Part shown: one piece after another, positions 5,294 through 7,406 of the stretch | How positions within the stretch are numbered: the first letter of the stretch is position 1 | How the letters are laid out: every line of letters starts with the position of its first letter | From: DATAYF01 sp036272735 | Lineage (GTDB): Bacteria > Chloroflexota > Ktedonobacteria > Ktedonobacterales > Ktedonobacteraceae | Direction: 5' to 3' | NCBI GenBank assembly: GCA_036272735.1 | Contig: DATAYF010000583.1 | Location: forward strand, 1-7,406 | Length of the DNA stretch: 7,406 nt | Position numbers and translations under genes: made by a program | Notes under the pieces: generated by a model | Told to the model about the DNA's origin: nothing | The model's database searches: none | What the model saw: the letters and a program-made list of their open reading frames with translations, nothing else

Positions 5294-6823
5294 TTATTTT
5301 ATAAACGCGGTACCAAGGATCTGCATGGTGTTTATCACCGATTGATTCATCAGAAAGTTCAAAGGCAAGGGCTGAATACCCAGGTAAAAGATCAGCAGCA
5401 GTAGCGGTGCCAACGCCATGAACTCGCCCATGTTGATATCGAGCAGCGCATTTTTGCGGATCGCCATGCCCACAACACCCTCGGTATGGCGTGGACCCTC
5501 CATAATGCCCAGCACGAAGCGCAACATATACCAGGCGGCAGGAATGACCACCGCCGTGCCCAGCACGCCAAAGGTGATACTGCTGCGAAACGCACCCAGC
5601 AACGTCAGGAACTCGCCACCAAAGCTGTTGAGTCCAGGCAGACCAAGCGACGAAAGCGAAGCAATCATCAGCACGACAGCCAACACCGGCAATTTCCAGG
5701 CCAGACCACCCATCTCGCTGATGCGCCGCGTGCCTGCTCGCGCCTCGATGAAGCCGACGATCAGGAAGAGTGCCGCGATGGTAATGCCATGGTTGACCAT
5801 CTGGATTACCGCGCCCTCCGCACCCTGTGCGTTAAAGGCGAAGAGGCCCAGCATAATCACGCCGAGGTGGCTGATACTCGAATACGCGAGCAGGCGCTTC
5901 AGGTCGGCCTGCACCAGGGCCATGATGGCACAATAGAGAATGCCGATTACCGCCAGGATGCTAAAGAGCGGGGCCAGGGTCTGCGCCGCGTGCGGAAAGA
6001 GCGGAATGCAGAAGCGCAGAAAGCCGTACACCCCCGTTTTCGACATCGCACCAGCTAATAGCGCTGTCACTGGGGCCGGAGCCTCGCTATACACGTCGGG
6101 CAACCAGCTATGGAACGGCACGAACGGTATCTTAATCGCAAAAGCCGCCGCGAAGGCCAGAAAGAGCCAGATCTGCACGCTGCCATCCAGCTTCGTATTG
6201 AGCAGCGCAAACAGGTCGAGCGTGTACGTGCCACCCGCCACCTGGTGATAATAACCCAGCGCAATGATACCAGCCAGCATCAGCAGGCTACCGACCGCTG
6301 TATAGAGCACAAATTTGAAGGCGGCATAAATGCTGCGTGCCCCACCCCAGCTACCAACCAGGAAGTAGGCCGGAATCAGCATCAACTCCCAGAAAATGTA
6401 GAATAAAAACAGGTTGGTTGCCAGGAACACGCCGGTCACGCCACATTGCAGTAGCAGCATAAAGGCCATGTAGTTCTTGACCTTCCGCTCGATACGGAAC
6501 GAGGCCGCAATGCACACAAACGTGAGCAGCGACGTGAGCAGCACCAGCAACACGCTAATACCATCCGCCCCCAGGCTATAGTTGATGCCAAAGGATGAGA
6601 TCCAGTTGAGCTTTTCCTGCAATTGGAACGTGCCCAGCAGTCCCGCGCTATTCACCATGAACTGCGCGTAGAGAAAGGCCAACGCAATGCTCAGCACCAG
6701 TTCAATACCAGCGATTACCAGTGCCGTCCAACGGATCAGTGCAAAACGGTCCTTTGGTAATAGTAATACCGCGATGGCGCCCAAAAGCGGAAAGAAAGTA
6801 ACCAGAGATAAGTATGGAAACAT
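5294..6823 (-). CDS. nuoM: NADH-quinone oxidoreductase subunit M
   Basis: NuoM is the middle antiporter-like subunit of the complex I membrane arm. The product is 509 residues, the normal length, with about 14 membrane helices. The proton-path residues are in place: Glu146 in FYIFWELMLIPAYFLVG (TM5), Lys231 in AFAIKIPFVPFHSWLPD (TM7), Lys262 in GAMSKTGVYGFLRF (TM8) and Glu404 in LNSFGGEFLTLLG (TM12). These match E. coli Glu144, Lys234, Lys265 and Glu407. HSWLPDVYSEAPAPVTALLAG (238-258) is the family signature, and the TM12 glutamate, where NuoN has lysine, separates M from N. ATG at 6823 comes 5 bases after the nuoL TAG. Its G-rich ribosome site, GAGGGGG, is inside the last nuoL codons with 8 bases of spacing, which suggests translational coupling of L and M. 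Confidence 0.97.
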   Translation of the reverse strand: MFPYLSLVTFFPLLGAIAVLLLPKDRFALIRWTALVIAGIELVLSIALAFLYAQFMVNSAGLLGTFQLQEKLNWISSFGINYSLGADGISVLLVLLTSLLTFVCIAASFRIERKVKNYMAFMLLLQCGVTGVFLATNLFLFYIFWELMLIPAYFLVGSWGGARSIYAAFKFVLYTAVGSLLMLAGIIALGYYHQVAGGTYTLDLFALLNTKLDGSVQIWLFLAFAAAFAIKIPFVPFHSWLPDVYSEAPAPVTALLAGAMSKTGVYGFLRFCIPLFPHAAQTLAPLFSILAVIGILYCAIMALVQADLKRLLAYSSISHLGVIMLGLFAFNAQGAEGAVIQMVNHGITIAALFLIVGFIEARAGTRRISEMGGLAWKLPVLAVVLMIASLSSLGLPGLNSFGGEFLTLLGAFRSSITFGVLGTAVVIPAAWYMLRFVLGIMEGPRHTEGVVGMAIRKNALLDINMGEFMALAPLLLLIFYLGIQPLPLNFLMNQSVINTMQILGTAFIK

Positions 6824-6828
6824 GCTTG

Positions 6829-7406
6829 CTACCCCCTCACCGCGTAGTACACAACGATTAACACGACACCGACCAGGATTGCCAGAGCATAATTACGCAT
6901 ATAGCCGGTTTGCAAACGCCGCAAGCCGCCACTGGAACCTCGGAAGAGCCAGGCCAGGCCGCGACTGCCACCATCGAGCGCACCGCCCTCTAGCACGCTG
7001 TTCGCCAGACGTCCCAGGCCAACAATCGGCTTGATGAGCACAAAGTCGAGCGCCTCGTCCACGTAATACTTGTGGAAGACCAACTGGTAGAATGGATTGC
7101 GATTCTCTTTGTAGTTGAAGCTCTTGCGATACACAGCCCAGGCCCAGGCGATACCAAGCACCCCAATAATGACGCTCACAACGGTCGAGATGAGTTCGAT
7201 GGGTTGTGTAGAACCAGCGGCTACCTGGACGGTACCATTAAGCAGCACCGGAGCAAGGAAGTTGCCCAGTGGGTTCCATGACGAGCCGAGGAACGAAAAC
7301 GAGCCGACAAAACCGCCGATAATCGAAAGCAGGGCCAGGATCAGCAACGGGATCGACATCACCTTAGGTACCTCGTGGATACGCGCGTAGCTCACCGGAC
7401 CGCCAT
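6829..7406 (-). CDS. nuoL: NADH-quinone oxidoreductase subunit L, C-terminal part (5' end outside the window)
   Basis: Only the last ~191 residues of NuoL are present; the frame stays open through the right edge, and the GTG at 7395 is an internal Val codon, not a start. The part seen begins HEVPKVMSIPLLILALLSIIGGFVGSF, a late membrane helix. A further helix follows (LISTVVSVIIGVLGIAWAWAVY), then NPFYQLVFHKYYVDEALDF, which opens the long amphipathic lateral helix. This ends at LRRLQTGYMRNYALAILVGVVLIVVYYAV, the last membrane anchor. The lateral helix is specific to NuoL among the antiporter-like subunits: it runs along the membrane arm and braces NuoM and NuoN. Position directly before nuoM confirms the call. 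The catalytic Glu and Lys residues are outside the window. Confidence 0.95.
   Translation of the reverse strand, partial: GGPVSYARIHEVPKVMSIPLLILALLSIIGGFVGSFSFLGSSWNPLGNFLAPVLLNGTVQVAAGSTQPIELISTVVSVIIGVLGIAWAWAVYRKSFNYKENRNPFYQLVFHKYYVDEALDFVLIKPIVGLGRLANSVLEGGALDGGSRGLAWLFRGSSGGLRRLQTGYMRNYALAILVGVVLIVVYYAVRG

Noticed and set aside
6940..7030. Frequent GGCCAGG/CCTGGCC-type strings across the window, as a possible dispersed repeat
   Set aside because: They fall mostly at Leu-Ala (CTG GCC) codon pairs in the hydrophobic genes, so codon use explains them better than a dedicated repeat.
7115..7395. GTG at 7395 as a start for a separate 188-residue gene
   Set aside because: The frame stays open beyond it to the window edge, and the sequence is the C-terminal third of NuoL. 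The GTG is an internal Val codon.

Overview
The window is a bacterial chromosome segment, moderately GC-rich, with every supported gene on the minus strand. Reading in the direction of transcription (right to left), it holds the 3' end of nuoL (cut by the window's right edge), complete nuoM and nuoN, a GNAT N-acetyltransferase of the RimJ/RimL type, a cytoplasmic S9-family (prolyl oligopeptidase-like) serine peptidase, and a small single-pass membrane protein of the FtsB/DivIC septum-formation-initiator family. The last ~115 bases on the left carry no gene. They hold a hairpin and what looks like the promoter region of another leftward gene beyond the edge.

The L-M-N order is the usual 3' end of a 14-gene nuo (complex I) operon. 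nuoL and nuoM are 5 bases apart, and the nuoM Shine-Dalgarno lies in the last codons of nuoL. A 69-base gap with a GC-rich hairpin separates nuoM from nuoN. The three proteins are the antiporter-like proton-pumping subunits of the membrane arm. All the key charged residues expected in NuoM and NuoN are present, so the complex appears functional. NuoN carries a roughly 70-residue low-complexity insert before its last membrane helix.

Below nuoN the operon appears to end. Intergenic gaps of 178, 65 and 120 bases follow, each with a -10-like box, so the acetyltransferase, the peptidase and the FtsB-like gene probably have their own promoters and are functionally unrelated neighbours. Start codons were chosen from ribosome-binding-site spacing, and for two genes this gives a shorter protein than the longest open frame.

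The taxonomic guess is Chloroflexota, possibly Ktedonobacteria. It rests on general protein character (the FtsB-like protein with an aromatic C-terminal tail, the COG1506-type peptidase, the NuoL/M/N style) and is not proven by the window. I see no mobile element, CRISPR array, tRNA or rRNA, and no convincing new multi-gene system. The items most worth a second look are non-coding palindromes and the NuoN insert.
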